NCBI GenBank assembly: GCA_946623915.1
Contig: CAMORQ010000014.1
Span: 1 to 14,932, forward strand
Direction of reading: 5' to 3'
Length of the DNA: 14,932 nt
DNA from: an uncultured Coriobacteriaceae bacterium
Lineage (GTDB): Bacteria; Actinomycetota; Coriobacteriia; Coriobacteriales; Eggerthellaceae
Position numbers and translations under genes: made by a program. Under the pieces are notes generated by a model, which was given only the letters and a program-made list of their open reading frames with translations, searched no databases and was not told the DNA's origin. Below are positions 6,849 through 13,297 of this stretch, one piece after another. Numbering within the stretch: the first letter of the stretch is position 1; each line of letters starts with the position of its first letter.

Positions 6849-8432
6849 CTAGCGCCGCAGGTTATCTTTGCCCATACTGCGCGAGACGACCAACCCAACC
6901 ATACCGAGAACTAACGAGACGAGAGCAAAAACGCTAAGCAGGCCTGCACCATCTTCTGTTTTTGCCGTGCTCTTTGAAGTCGATGCTGTTGTCGATTTCG
7001 TCGAAGCACTCGCCGTGCTTCTGCTTGCCGATGATGCCGCATTCGATTTCACCGATGAATTTGCTTGCGAGCTTTTATCGGAAGACGACGAGGCTCCCGA
7101 AGCGCTGGAAGACGAACTCTTTGAGCCCTTATCACTAACGGCAGAGCTGCTGGACGCTCCACCCGAATCCGCATTATCAGTTTCACCAGCTTTTGAAGGC
7201 CCGGCTTTTTTATGAGAAATAATTACGGTCATTCCATCTTGCCCAATCGACACAAGTGGCATGTCGTCAGGCTGCTGAGTGACGCTTCCGTCTTTCGACG
7301 CAACAACTGAGACGGGGCTAGCATTGCCTACAATTGTCAGTTTTTTGTCATTGTCGAATGCGATGATAGGAGTAGATTCGAGCGCGTCGTAGCCTTCAGG
7401 AGCTTTAGTTTCGGCGAGCCTGTATTCATACGGTTTCCCATCGATTTCGTCTTTATAGAGAAGGTCGGAGAAGGATGCTTCACCAGTAGAATCGGCGCTC
7501 GCCTCTTTTTTCTGTTGCCCGATCATCCCACCCTGGGCCATGGTTTCAGGAATGCCCACCATAAAGAAGCCTTCCAGAGCAAACGCCGCACCTGGAAGTG
7601 GATTGCCACTCTCATCTACGCTGCAGACCTTGATTACGGTCGGATTGTACTCGTACGGCAGCCCTTCGTTCGTTATTGTCACAGTAGAAAAGGAGGATGA
7701 GAAATTGTCACTGGGGTCCCCCACAATAACAGCTCGGGGGTTGCTGCCACCAGCAGCTACAAACACAAGCGAGCCATCTGCTTTTGCATGACCATATGGT
7801 GCCTGGGTCTGAGTAAGGACGTATCGTTCTCCAGAGATAAAGCCAGACACTTCTTCTCCATCAATCAACTGCTGCGTTAGTGCTACTTCTTTTGTATTGC
7901 CATCAGCGAACTTGCCAGTTATTTCGATTAGCGCCTGATCGCCTTCGGCAATCATTCCGCCATCGGCACTCCGCCAGTCGAAATGCAGCGTTAGTTCCTG
8001 TGCAGTAAAGGCTATTGTGTTGCCATCAATAACACCATCGCCTGAATCTTCAAACCATGGGGTTATCGAACCATCACCCTGAATGGTGAAGACTGTACTC
8101 AACTCACTAATATCGGTAGTGGTCCCTTGCGCAATCTCGTAGATGCTATATATATTGCCGGCACTGAGACCGACTTCGGAAAGGGACACCTGGCCGTTTT
8201 CGTCTGTTGGCCCCAGTGTCTTCATTGCAGTTGACCCATCCGCAAAAGAGTTTGTGTCTTCACTGTAGGGGGCAACGGCAAAATAAGCGCCCTGCACCGG
8301 ACTCCCTTTGTATGTTTTCGCCACTACGGCATTGGTCTCTACCGCTTCGACAGCGCTAGCCATGGTCGGAAGGGCCATGAAAAGCAACAACAACATTAAG
8401 GAAAAGATGGCTGTCTTCTTTGCAATCTGCAT
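6849..8432 (-). CDS. SpaA-like surface protein with Ser-rich stalk and C-terminal membrane anchor
   Basis: A 527-residue secreted and membrane-tethered protein, probably an adhesin or pilin-like surface protein. It has a Sec signal peptide (KK at 5-6, hydrophobic 9-21, likely cleavage after ASA at 27). Two to three prealbumin/SpaA-type beta modules follow at about 36-115, 150-255 and 264-375. The last is clearest, with TVIKVCSVDESGNPLPGAAF and YRLAETKAPEGYDAL, where Lys267 and Glu341 fit an intramolecular isopeptide bond. Residues 410-490 form a low-complexity Ser/Ala/Thr/Lys stalk. A hydrophobic segment (497-516) and a basic tail (MGKDNLRR) complete the anchor. A standard LPXTG is missing: the expected position reads TAKTEDGAG. 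The start ATG has GGAGG 8 nt upstream. The gene stands alone, with its own promoter, and has no sortase neighbour in the window. Confidence 0.85.
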   Translation of the reverse strand: MQIAKKTAIFSLMLLLLFMALPTMASAVEAVETNAVVAKTYKGSPVQGAYFAVAPYSEDTNSFADGSTAMKTLGPTDENGQVSLSEVGLSAGNIYSIYEIAQGTTTDISELSTVFTIQGDGSITPWFEDSGDGVIDGNTIAFTAQELTLHFDWRSADGGMIAEGDQALIEITGKFADGNTKEVALTQQLIDGEEVSGFISGERYVLTQTQAPYGHAKADGSLVFVAAGGSNPRAVIVGDPSDNFSSSFSTVTITNEGLPYEYNPTVIKVCSVDESGNPLPGAAFALEGFFMVGIPETMAQGGMIGQQKKEASADSTGEASFSDLLYKDEIDGKPYEYRLAETKAPEGYDALESTPIIAFDNDKKLTIVGNASPVSVVASKDGSVTQQPDDMPLVSIGQDGMTVIISHKKAGPSKAGETDNADSGGASSSSAVSDKGSKSSSSSASGASSSSDKSSQANSSVKSNAASSASRSTASASTKSTTASTSKSTAKTEDGAGLLSVFALVSLVLGMVGLVVSRSMGKDNLRR

Positions 8433-8440
8433 TTATGCAT

Positions 8441-8445
8441 CCTCC
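8441..8445 (-). promoter_or_regulatory. Ribosome binding site of the surface protein gene
   Basis: GGAGG on the minus strand, 8 nt before the ATG at 8432. It decides between this ATG and an out-of-frame ATG at 8440 that directly follows it. Confidence 0.75.
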
Positions 8446-8474
8446 GTATTGACTATGGTAATACACCGCGCTCA

Positions 8475-8503
8475 ATTATATGGCGGGAGTCATTTGTATA
8501 CAA
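8475..8503 (-). promoter_or_regulatory. Promoter of the surface protein gene
   Basis: On the minus strand TTGTAT (8503-8498), a 17-nt spacer and a perfect TATAAT (8480-8475). The -10 match and the spacing are ideal and the -35 matches at three of six bases. Transcription would begin near 8468, leaving a leader of about 36 nt that contains the GGAGG. Confidence 0.65.
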
Positions 8504-8714
8504 CGCAAAGGTGGACCCGAACGATTTATTAATGAGACACCATATGAAGCTTCATCAGCATTTGGTTTTGAGCCAACACGTAGAATTCCAAGTTGCGGTC
8601 ACTCGGAGATACCCTCGTGCTATCACATCCCACGTTTCTGCATCGCTACCGACGAAACAAACCTGGACCGAGGGGCTGGAAGAACTGGCGGGGTACTACG
8701 TGGTCAGTGACAGC

Positions 8715-8732
8715 TCGCTAGGCATCTAGCGA
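8715..8732. repeat. Perfect 7-bp hairpin/palindrome
   Basis: TCGCTAG, loop GCAT, CTAGCGA. On the plus strand it is followed by AAAAAG, so it is not a plus-strand terminator. On the minus strand the T-run comes before the stem instead of after it. An operator or protein-binding site in the divergent region is possible. It also overlaps the end of the 8511-8729 frame. Confidence 0.45.
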
Positions 8733-8807
8733 AAAAGTCATTCGCGGACCCGGGGCGCCCTTTGACGCGCCTCCCGTTGCCGTCTCCACCGTAGCATCCG
8801 CTTCTTC

Positions 8808-8813
8808 TATACT
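8808..8813 (+). promoter_or_regulatory. -10-like box at the membrane protein start
   Basis: TATACT ends 6 nt before the ATG at 8820. A transcript initiated from it would begin at or next to the A of that ATG and would therefore be leaderless. No convincing -35 is visible at 16-18 nt spacing. Confidence 0.4.
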
Positions 8814-8819
8814 TAACGA

Positions 8820-10637
8820 ATGCGAGACAGCAAAGGAGCAGACCTGACAACGTCGTCCAACACAGCCCAAACCAGCAATTCGTTTTTCAAACGATGGGGG
8901 ATTTACTTCGCCAAGGCGCTGGCTCTGGTTGCCTTCCTGTTCCTGATGAGCAAGGCGCTGCCGAACATGCCGCCGATCGCTATCGGTGTTTTCTGGGTTC
9001 TCTTCAGCATTGTCTCCGCTGCAGGACTCACCTACCACTCCATGATCGAAAAGATTCTCAAGCGGCACAAATACAAACCCGGCAGTTTCCTGGCCCACCT
9101 GAACGAGGGTAGGGCCTTGCGAACGGGCGTCAACTACGTTATTGCCGCAATCGCTGCTGCTGGGCTGCTTATCAAGGCACCCGCCTGGGGTACAGCCGAA
9201 TGGGTGCTCGCCCTGCTCGCGGTTCCTGGGTACATGCTGGTCTACATCGCCGTAGGCAAATGGGTTGAAACGCAGTACGAGCCAGACTATCAAACATCGA
9301 GTACGGTGTTCATCAGCGTCATCGTGGCATTCATGCTGCTTTGCCTTGCTGCCGTGATTGTATCGATGGCCATCCCCGGCCCCACCTACGCCACGGCGTC
9401 GGAGGCGTATTCGGCTGCAGACAACTTTTTGTCCGACTCCTCCTCGGCGATTCTGTCCGAATTTGCGATGCTGTCTTCCTTCCTGTCCTGGGTGCCCGAC
9501 TACGCCATTTCGAAAGCCAGCGTGTCCCATCCACTGTGGATATCGCTGTTGCGCGCATTTTTCATCATGTCTCCCATGTTCGGCCTTGCGTCACTTTTTG
9601 GCACGTGCGCAATCGAACAGCAGGAGCTGAAGCGCATCTTCTTGCCGCTTGCAAGTGACGCTTCGACAAAGATACGGAAGGTCACGGTGGCCAAGTATGC
9701 GATCGTGCCTGCCATTCTGTCCGTACTCCTGTGCGCAGGATTCGCATACGCCGACAACAAGGTAGGCGAAACAATACAGACCGGGGAACATACTTTTGTC
9801 GTGCGGATTATCCACGATGCAATCAACATCGTCGTGTACGAGATGGATGGCAAGTACCTTGACACGCACGCCGTGGAAGGGACCCTCGAGGAAATAAAGG
9901 CCGAATCCCAGAAGCTAAGCGACGAAATGAAGGAAAAGCTGGTCAAGTTCGCCACCGACTCATCCAGGATACGGCGGCAAAACGTGGACAATTACCTCGA
10001 GTGGTACTATGGGCTACCCGGCTCCTTCGAGCGTTTGGTGCAGTCAATTGGGGGGAGCGATGACGCGGCCGTCGAAGACAAGTTCCTCTCTTACATAGAT
10101 GAAGGCATAGACTCCACACAGATCGATAAGGACATCGACGAGTACAACAAGCAAATCGAGCAGCTTGAAAGAGACTACAACGCCCAGCTAGAGAAGTGCG
10201 AGATTAAAGACGTACCCGAATCGATCGTGATGGTTGAAAAGAAGGTAAAGCCAGAACAGCTGCATGCTATGGCGTTCAAACCATCGGAACGCTTCGTTAC
10301 CGTAATGGACGAGTCGGGGATCGGTATAGCAACGACGATTGGTGCCATGTCGGTAATAGGAGGCTCGGCCGTCAAGCTTACGGGGAAACTGCTTTTCAGG
10401 GGCGTTCTAAAGGGCGCAACCATGCTGGCGCGCGCCAACATCGTCGCAGGTGTTGTGCTAACAGGGATAGATTATTTGCTGTTGCAGTCTGGGGAGCAAG
10501 AGGGACAACTTAACCGAGAAGAGCATCATGCGGCTATCATGGCCGAAATCGACAAGCAGTACGAGGATACACTAGACAAGCTCAATCAGTGGCAAACCGA
10601 TTCGGCCGCAGAGCCCGCAAACCAAGAAGCCGCATGA
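8820..10637 (+). CDS. Multi-pass membrane protein of unknown function
   Basis: A 605-residue integral membrane protein with about seven hydrophobic segments in its first half: ~29-47, 51-72, 103-121, 127-146, 162-185, 240-263 and 292-311. A long mainly soluble region (312-490) follows, with predicted helices and a charged coiled-coil-like part at 430-460 (EYNKQIEQLERDYNAQLEK). It also contains the distinctive WYYGLPGSFERL (395-406). Residues 500-555 form a glycine-rich hydrophobic stretch, IGIATTIGAMSVIGGSAVKL onward, and a polar acidic tail closes the protein. I do not recognise the family. The start is uncertain. ATG 8820 has no ribosome binding site but sits where a transcript from TATACT would begin. 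AAAGGAG at 8832-8838 lies inside the reading frame, 5 nt before a CTG codon (8844). The gene stands alone, followed by repeat copy C. Confidence 0.8.
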   Translation: MRDSKGADLTTSSNTAQTSNSFFKRWGIYFAKALALVAFLFLMSKALPNMPPIAIGVFWVLFSIVSAAGLTYHSMIEKILKRHKYKPGSFLAHLNEGRALRTGVNYVIAAIAAAGLLIKAPAWGTAEWVLALLAVPGYMLVYIAVGKWVETQYEPDYQTSSTVFISVIVAFMLLCLAAVIVSMAIPGPTYATASEAYSAADNFLSDSSSAILSEFAMLSSFLSWVPDYAISKASVSHPLWISLLRAFFIMSPMFGLASLFGTCAIEQQELKRIFLPLASDASTKIRKVTVAKYAIVPAILSVLLCAGFAYADNKVGETIQTGEHTFVVRIIHDAINIVVYEMDGKYLDTHAVEGTLEEIKAESQKLSDEMKEKLVKFATDSSRIRRQNVDNYLEWYYGLPGSFERLVQSIGGSDDAAVEDKFLSYIDEGIDSTQIDKDIDEYNKQIEQLERDYNAQLEKCEIKDVPESIVMVEKKVKPEQLHAMAFKPSERFVTVMDESGIGIATTIGAMSVIGGSAVKLTGKLLFRGVLKGATMLARANIVAGVVLTGIDYLLLQSGEQEGQLNREEHHAAIMAEIDKQYEDTLDKLNQWQTDSAAEPANQEAA

Positions 10638-10654
10638 CAGGCTACGTAGGGTCT

Positions 10655-10684
10655 AGACTCAGTCACGCAGGGCAAACGAGTCGC
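10655..10684 (+). repeat. 30-nt dispersed repeat, copy C
   Basis: Third copy, 18 nt after the stop of the membrane protein gene and about 4.2 kb from copy B. The ends GACTC (10656-10660) and GAGTC (10678-10682) are perfectly complementary, allowing a 5-bp stem with a 17-nt loop. A partial palindrome GTCTAGAC overlaps its left edge. No T-run follows, so it is not a classical terminator. Confidence 0.55.
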
Positions 10685-10736
10685 ACGCCCGGAAAACACC
10701 ACACATGCAGCAGTCGAGTATTCGGCTCAATTGCCG

Positions 10737-10742
10737 TAGAAT
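10737..10742 (+). promoter_or_regulatory. Possible -10 box for the 249-residue protein gene
   Basis: TAGAAT, one base from consensus, with a poor -35 (TCGAGT) exactly 17 nt upstream. It would give a leader of about 35 nt before the GTG at 10784. Confidence 0.3.
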
Positions 10743-10783
10743 GTAGCCGCAAGTTCTTAGAGGGACCTCCACGGTAACGCGTT

Positions 10784-11533
10784 GTGCAAAACAGATACAC
10801 AGGAGACATAGGCGATTTCAGCAAGCTGGGGCTGCTTCGGGCCTTGCGGGCGGCGGGCTTCTCGATTGGGCTCAACTGGTACCTTACGCCGGACGAGTCG
10901 CACAACAACGATGGGCGCCACGTGAGCTATCTCCGTCAAGACGAGTACCGCGAATGCGACGAGGGCCTCTGGGTCGCGCTCAAGGCCATTGTCGAGGCCG
11001 ACGAGCGCGAGGTGCGCCACATGGAAAACGGCGGGATCCTGCGTGCGTCGTTCTTCTCCGAATGCCTCGATTTCACCATACGCGACGGCGGGATGGAGCG
11101 CAGGTGCATGCCCAGGGCCGGAAGGTCCGCACGCCGCAGCGAATGGTTCGCGCGGTCGCTCGACGCCATAGCCGGGAAAGACATCGTATGCGTGGACCCC
11201 GACAACGGCCTGGTCGTGCCGTCGGCTGTGGGCCGACCGAAGGAGAACAAGTACGTCTTACCAGAAGAGCTCGCCGCCTACTACGCCCAAGGGTCCACGG
11301 TCATCTACTACCAGCACAAAGCGAGGCGCAAGGACCCATTCTACGCCCAACAGCTCGAAAGGCTGCTTGGAAGCCATCCTTTCCCCGACGCATCCGGGTT
11401 GGCTTTGAAATACAAGAAAGTCTCCCAGCGCTACTACATGTTCATCGTCCAACCGAAGCACAAGAAGTCGGTCGAGCGGGCCCTAGAGAGCATGCTCGCA
11501 ACCCCTTGGGGCAACCACTTCAGCTTGCTTTGA
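10784..11533 (+). CDS. Conserved uncharacterised protein (NRYTGDIGDF / DPDNGL family)
   Basis: A 249-residue soluble protein that I recognise as one of a widespread bacterial family without an assigned function. The conserved blocks are all present and in the usual order: NRYTGDIGDF at the N-terminus (3-12), NWYLTPDESHNNDGRHVSYL (31-50), DPDNGL (138-143), ENKYV (154-158), IYYQHKARR (174-182) and a C-terminal PWGNHFSLL. The acidic DPDNGL after a hydrophobic strand (DIVCV) suggests a nucleotide- or metal-binding active site at the end of a Rossmann-like strand, but this is inference. The start is GTG, chosen because the family consensus begins at this MQNRY. No strong ribosome binding site is seen. 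The gene stands alone between two short intergenic gaps, next to defence-type genes. Its length is normal for the family. Confidence 0.8.
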   Translation: MQNRYTGDIGDFSKLGLLRALRAAGFSIGLNWYLTPDESHNNDGRHVSYLRQDEYRECDEGLWVALKAIVEADEREVRHMENGGILRASFFSECLDFTIRDGGMERRCMPRAGRSARRSEWFARSLDAIAGKDIVCVDPDNGLVVPSAVGRPKENKYVLPEELAAYYAQGSTVIYYQHKARRKDPFYAQQLERLLGSHPFPDASGLALKYKKVSQRYYMFIVQPKHKKSVERALESMLATPWGNHFSLL

Positions 11534-11548
11534 TCCAACACTGTTAGG

Positions 11549-11590
11549 GGCAGAATGGCGCCAAGCTGCTCTCGATTATCTCTGCCATTC
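11549..11590 (+). repeat. Inverted repeat after the 249-residue protein gene
   Basis: GAATGGC (11553-11559) is complementary to GCCATTC (11584-11590). The overlapping GGCAGA (11549-11554) is complementary to TCTGCC (11581-11586), so two mutually exclusive stems are possible. It lies 15 nt after the stop codon and lacks a T-run. A transcript-end or mRNA-stabilising hairpin is possible. Confidence 0.3.
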
Positions 11591-11640
11591 CCCCACCCAC
11601 CTGCCTAGCTCGCAGCTAATATCGCCCATCGCTGCTCGCT

Positions 11641-11646
11641 TATAAT
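11641..11646 (+). promoter_or_regulatory. -10 box of the three-gene operon
   Basis: A perfect TATAAT, about 28 nt before the expected leader's end and 34 nt before the ATG at 11681. No clear -35 lies at the standard distance. A GCAGG ribosome binding site (11670-11674) follows 6 nt before the start. Confidence 0.55.
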
Positions 11647-11680
11647 AGGTGGCATCTAGCAGCGTGAAAGCAGGTACGTA

Positions 11681-12475
11681 ATGGCAGACTCATTGCAACT
11701 CGATTGGTCCAACCTCGAACAGCTGCTCCGGCTGGCACTTGATTACAAAACGAAGCTGGACGCCCGGGAAAGCATCGACCTCCGTGAAGCCATAGACGAT
11801 GTCGGTACTGCGGTGGGGATCGAAGATGTCGATGCGTTCGTGCACGACAAGGTCAACAACGCCATGCATGACGGTCTCAACTTTGCCTTCGAGGGCGACG
11901 CTGTCGATGCCCTTGCTGCACCCTTCGTCGAAAACTGCGTGCCCATAATGAACCAGGTACTTGCTTTCACCCAGGGCAAGGAAACGCCGGCAGAACTCTT
12001 CGACGCGCTCGAGACGTTCCGCATTTCGAACACGACAAATATCGAGGCCGCGCTTAAAAACGCGCTCGGCGTACCGGACGGCGTGGACAAAACACTTGCA
12101 GACAAGTTCGGCCCTTACCTCGTCTCCATCTACTGCCTTGCGGCGACCTACAAAATCTACGAGAAGGCCGCCCGCGACGCAGCGATTGCCAAGGAGCGCA
12201 GAATCGAAGCCGAGCGCCTTGCCGCCGAAACGATGGCCCAACTTAAGGCCCAGCGCGCCGAAATGGACCAAATACTGAACACCTACCTGCTCGACCGGCT
12301 TGTCCCCTTCAGCGCAGGCGTTACCGCCATGGACAAGGCCATCATGGAAAACGACGACGATGGGTTTATCCGCGCGAACGAAGAGCTCTGGCAGGTCTTC
12401 GGCCGTACGGCGCAGTACCACAATGCCGCAGAGTTCGACGAGCTTATGAGCTCCGATGAAACCTTCAAGCTCTAG
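11681..12475 (+). CDS. Helical coiled-coil protein of unknown function, first gene of a three-gene operon
   Basis: A 264-residue acidic soluble protein predicted to be almost entirely helical. The N-terminal ~155 residues alternate amphipathic helices. Residues 160-198 form a strongly charged coiled coil (AIAKERRIEAERLAAETMAQ and onward). The last 60 residues are a separate acidic module ending EFDELMSSDETFKL. I do not recognise a named domain, though I have an impression of having seen similar acidic C-terminal endings in uncharacterised bacterial proteins. It has no signal peptide or membrane segment. It starts the operon: a TATAAT box lies upstream and GCAGG precedes the ATG. The next gene follows after only 8 nt with its ribosome binding site overlapping this gene's stop codon. 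A scaffold or regulatory role for the two following proteins is a guess from context. Confidence 0.75.
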   Translation: MADSLQLDWSNLEQLLRLALDYKTKLDARESIDLREAIDDVGTAVGIEDVDAFVHDKVNNAMHDGLNFAFEGDAVDALAAPFVENCVPIMNQVLAFTQGKETPAELFDALETFRISNTTNIEAALKNALGVPDGVDKTLADKFGPYLVSIYCLAATYKIYEKAARDAAIAKERRIEAERLAAETMAQLKAQRAEMDQILNTYLLDRLVPFSAGVTAMDKAIMENDDDGFIRANEELWQVFGRTAQYHNAAEFDELMSSDETFKL

Positions 12476-12479
12476 GAGG
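12474..12479 (+). promoter_or_regulatory. Ribosome binding site overlapping the upstream stop codon
   Basis: AGGAGG shares its first two bases with the TAG stop of the previous gene and lies 4 nt before the ATG at 12484. This supports coupled translation within the operon. Confidence 0.75.
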
Positions 12480-12483
12480 CACC

Positions 12484-13287
12484 ATGGCATTTTTGAAAAA
12501 CATCAACATCGATGCGCTGAAGGGCACCATAGAAGCAGGCGTCAAGGCGGCCCAGGAAGGGCTGGAAGACGGCGCCAAGCTTGCGCAGCAGAAAATTGGC
12601 GAAGGCGTGAAGGCCGCCCAGGATGGTGCCGCGGGCCTGAGCGTCGACGACATCGTGCAAGGCGCCAGGAACGCCGTTGCGGCGGGCACCGCTGCCGTAG
12701 GGGACGCGGTGGGTTCGCTCGTGGGCAAGGACGACGAAGCACAGGAAGGCGCGACGTTCAAGGATTTCGTATCCCTGCTATGGTGTCTGGCTTCGATAGA
12801 CGGCACCGTTTCGCCCGAGGAACGGGAGACCCTGCACCAGATAGCGAGCGAACTCGACCCCGAATACGCCGCCTACGCCACCGAGGTCGAGCAGGAGTTC
12901 GCTGCCAAGCTCGAGCGCACTGCCAGAGAGTTCGGGCAACCCAATGCCTCCAAGATCGAGGCGCAAAAGATTATCGAGGACGCCGCCCTTGGCGCAAGCG
13001 ACGCGCGGCTGCTTTGTTGGAACCTGCTTGCGCTTGCCAATTCCGACGGGCTCGACGAAAGCGAGTCCGACTTCATCCGCTACGCGACCGAACAGGCCGG
13101 CGTGGGCGCGGCCGCCTTCGACGAACTGCGCAACCACAGCGATGCGCTTGTCGAAATCCAGGGAACGATCGAGCATCTTAAGCTAAGCGGGCGCCCCTAT
13201 GCGGAAATCGAGCCGCTCGTGGCCGAACTTACCACGCGCCAGCAAGTTGTGCTTGAAGCCATTCAGGCGCTTGTCACGGACAGGTAA
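12484..13287 (+). CDS. TerB-like protein with amphipathic N-terminus
   Basis: A 267-residue protein with no signal peptide. The first ~80 residues are Ala/Gly/Lys-rich amphipathic helix with an internal repeat (GVKAAQEGLEDG at 19-30 and GVKAAQDGAAG at 41-51), which could associate with membrane surfaces or a partner. The rest resembles the helical TerB fold of tellurite-resistance and stress proteins. The first helix pair reads FVSLLWCLASIDGTVSPEER (95-114) and a second similar pair reads LLALANSDGLDESESDFI (181-198). Both carry the acidic D-G-x3-E pattern seen in TerB, where such residues bind metal. The remaining C-terminus is a helical tail. It is translated from an ideal AGGAGG and lies between the coiled-coil gene (8-nt gap) and the membrane-protein gene (10-nt gap). 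TerB-domain proteins are known from membrane-linked stress and defence complexes, and that function is inferred here. Confidence 0.72.
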   Translation: MAFLKNINIDALKGTIEAGVKAAQEGLEDGAKLAQQKIGEGVKAAQDGAAGLSVDDIVQGARNAVAAGTAAVGDAVGSLVGKDDEAQEGATFKDFVSLLWCLASIDGTVSPEERETLHQIASELDPEYAAYATEVEQEFAAKLERTAREFGQPNASKIEAQKIIEDAALGASDARLLCWNLLALANSDGLDESESDFIRYATEQAGVGAAAFDELRNHSDALVEIQGTIEHLKLSGRPYAEIEPLVAELTTRQQVVLEAIQALVTDR

Positions 13288-13297
13288 GGAGTGAGCG

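Larger units (their letters stand above)
8433..8819. other. Divergent intergenic region
   Basis: About 390 bp between the surface protein gene (minus) and the membrane protein gene (plus). It contains the surface-protein promoter and RBS on the left and a perfect 7-bp hairpin at 8715-8732. A TATACT box lies at 8808-8813, immediately before the membrane-protein start. A plus-strand frame at 8511-8729 (GTG start, 72 codons, ending EELAGYYVVSDSSLGI) is somewhat protein-like. It has no ribosome binding site or recognisable family, so it is not called as a gene. Confidence 0.45.

Noticed and set aside
8511..8729. 72-codon plus-strand frame in the divergent region
   Set aside because: Somewhat protein-like at its end, but it has no ribosome binding site, uses a GTG start and overlaps a hairpin. 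No family was recognised.
11690..12490. A 266-codon minus-strand frame opposite the coiled-coil gene
   Set aside because: The plus-strand gene has a promoter, an RBS and operon spacing, while the minus frame has Val/Gly/His-rich shadow composition.
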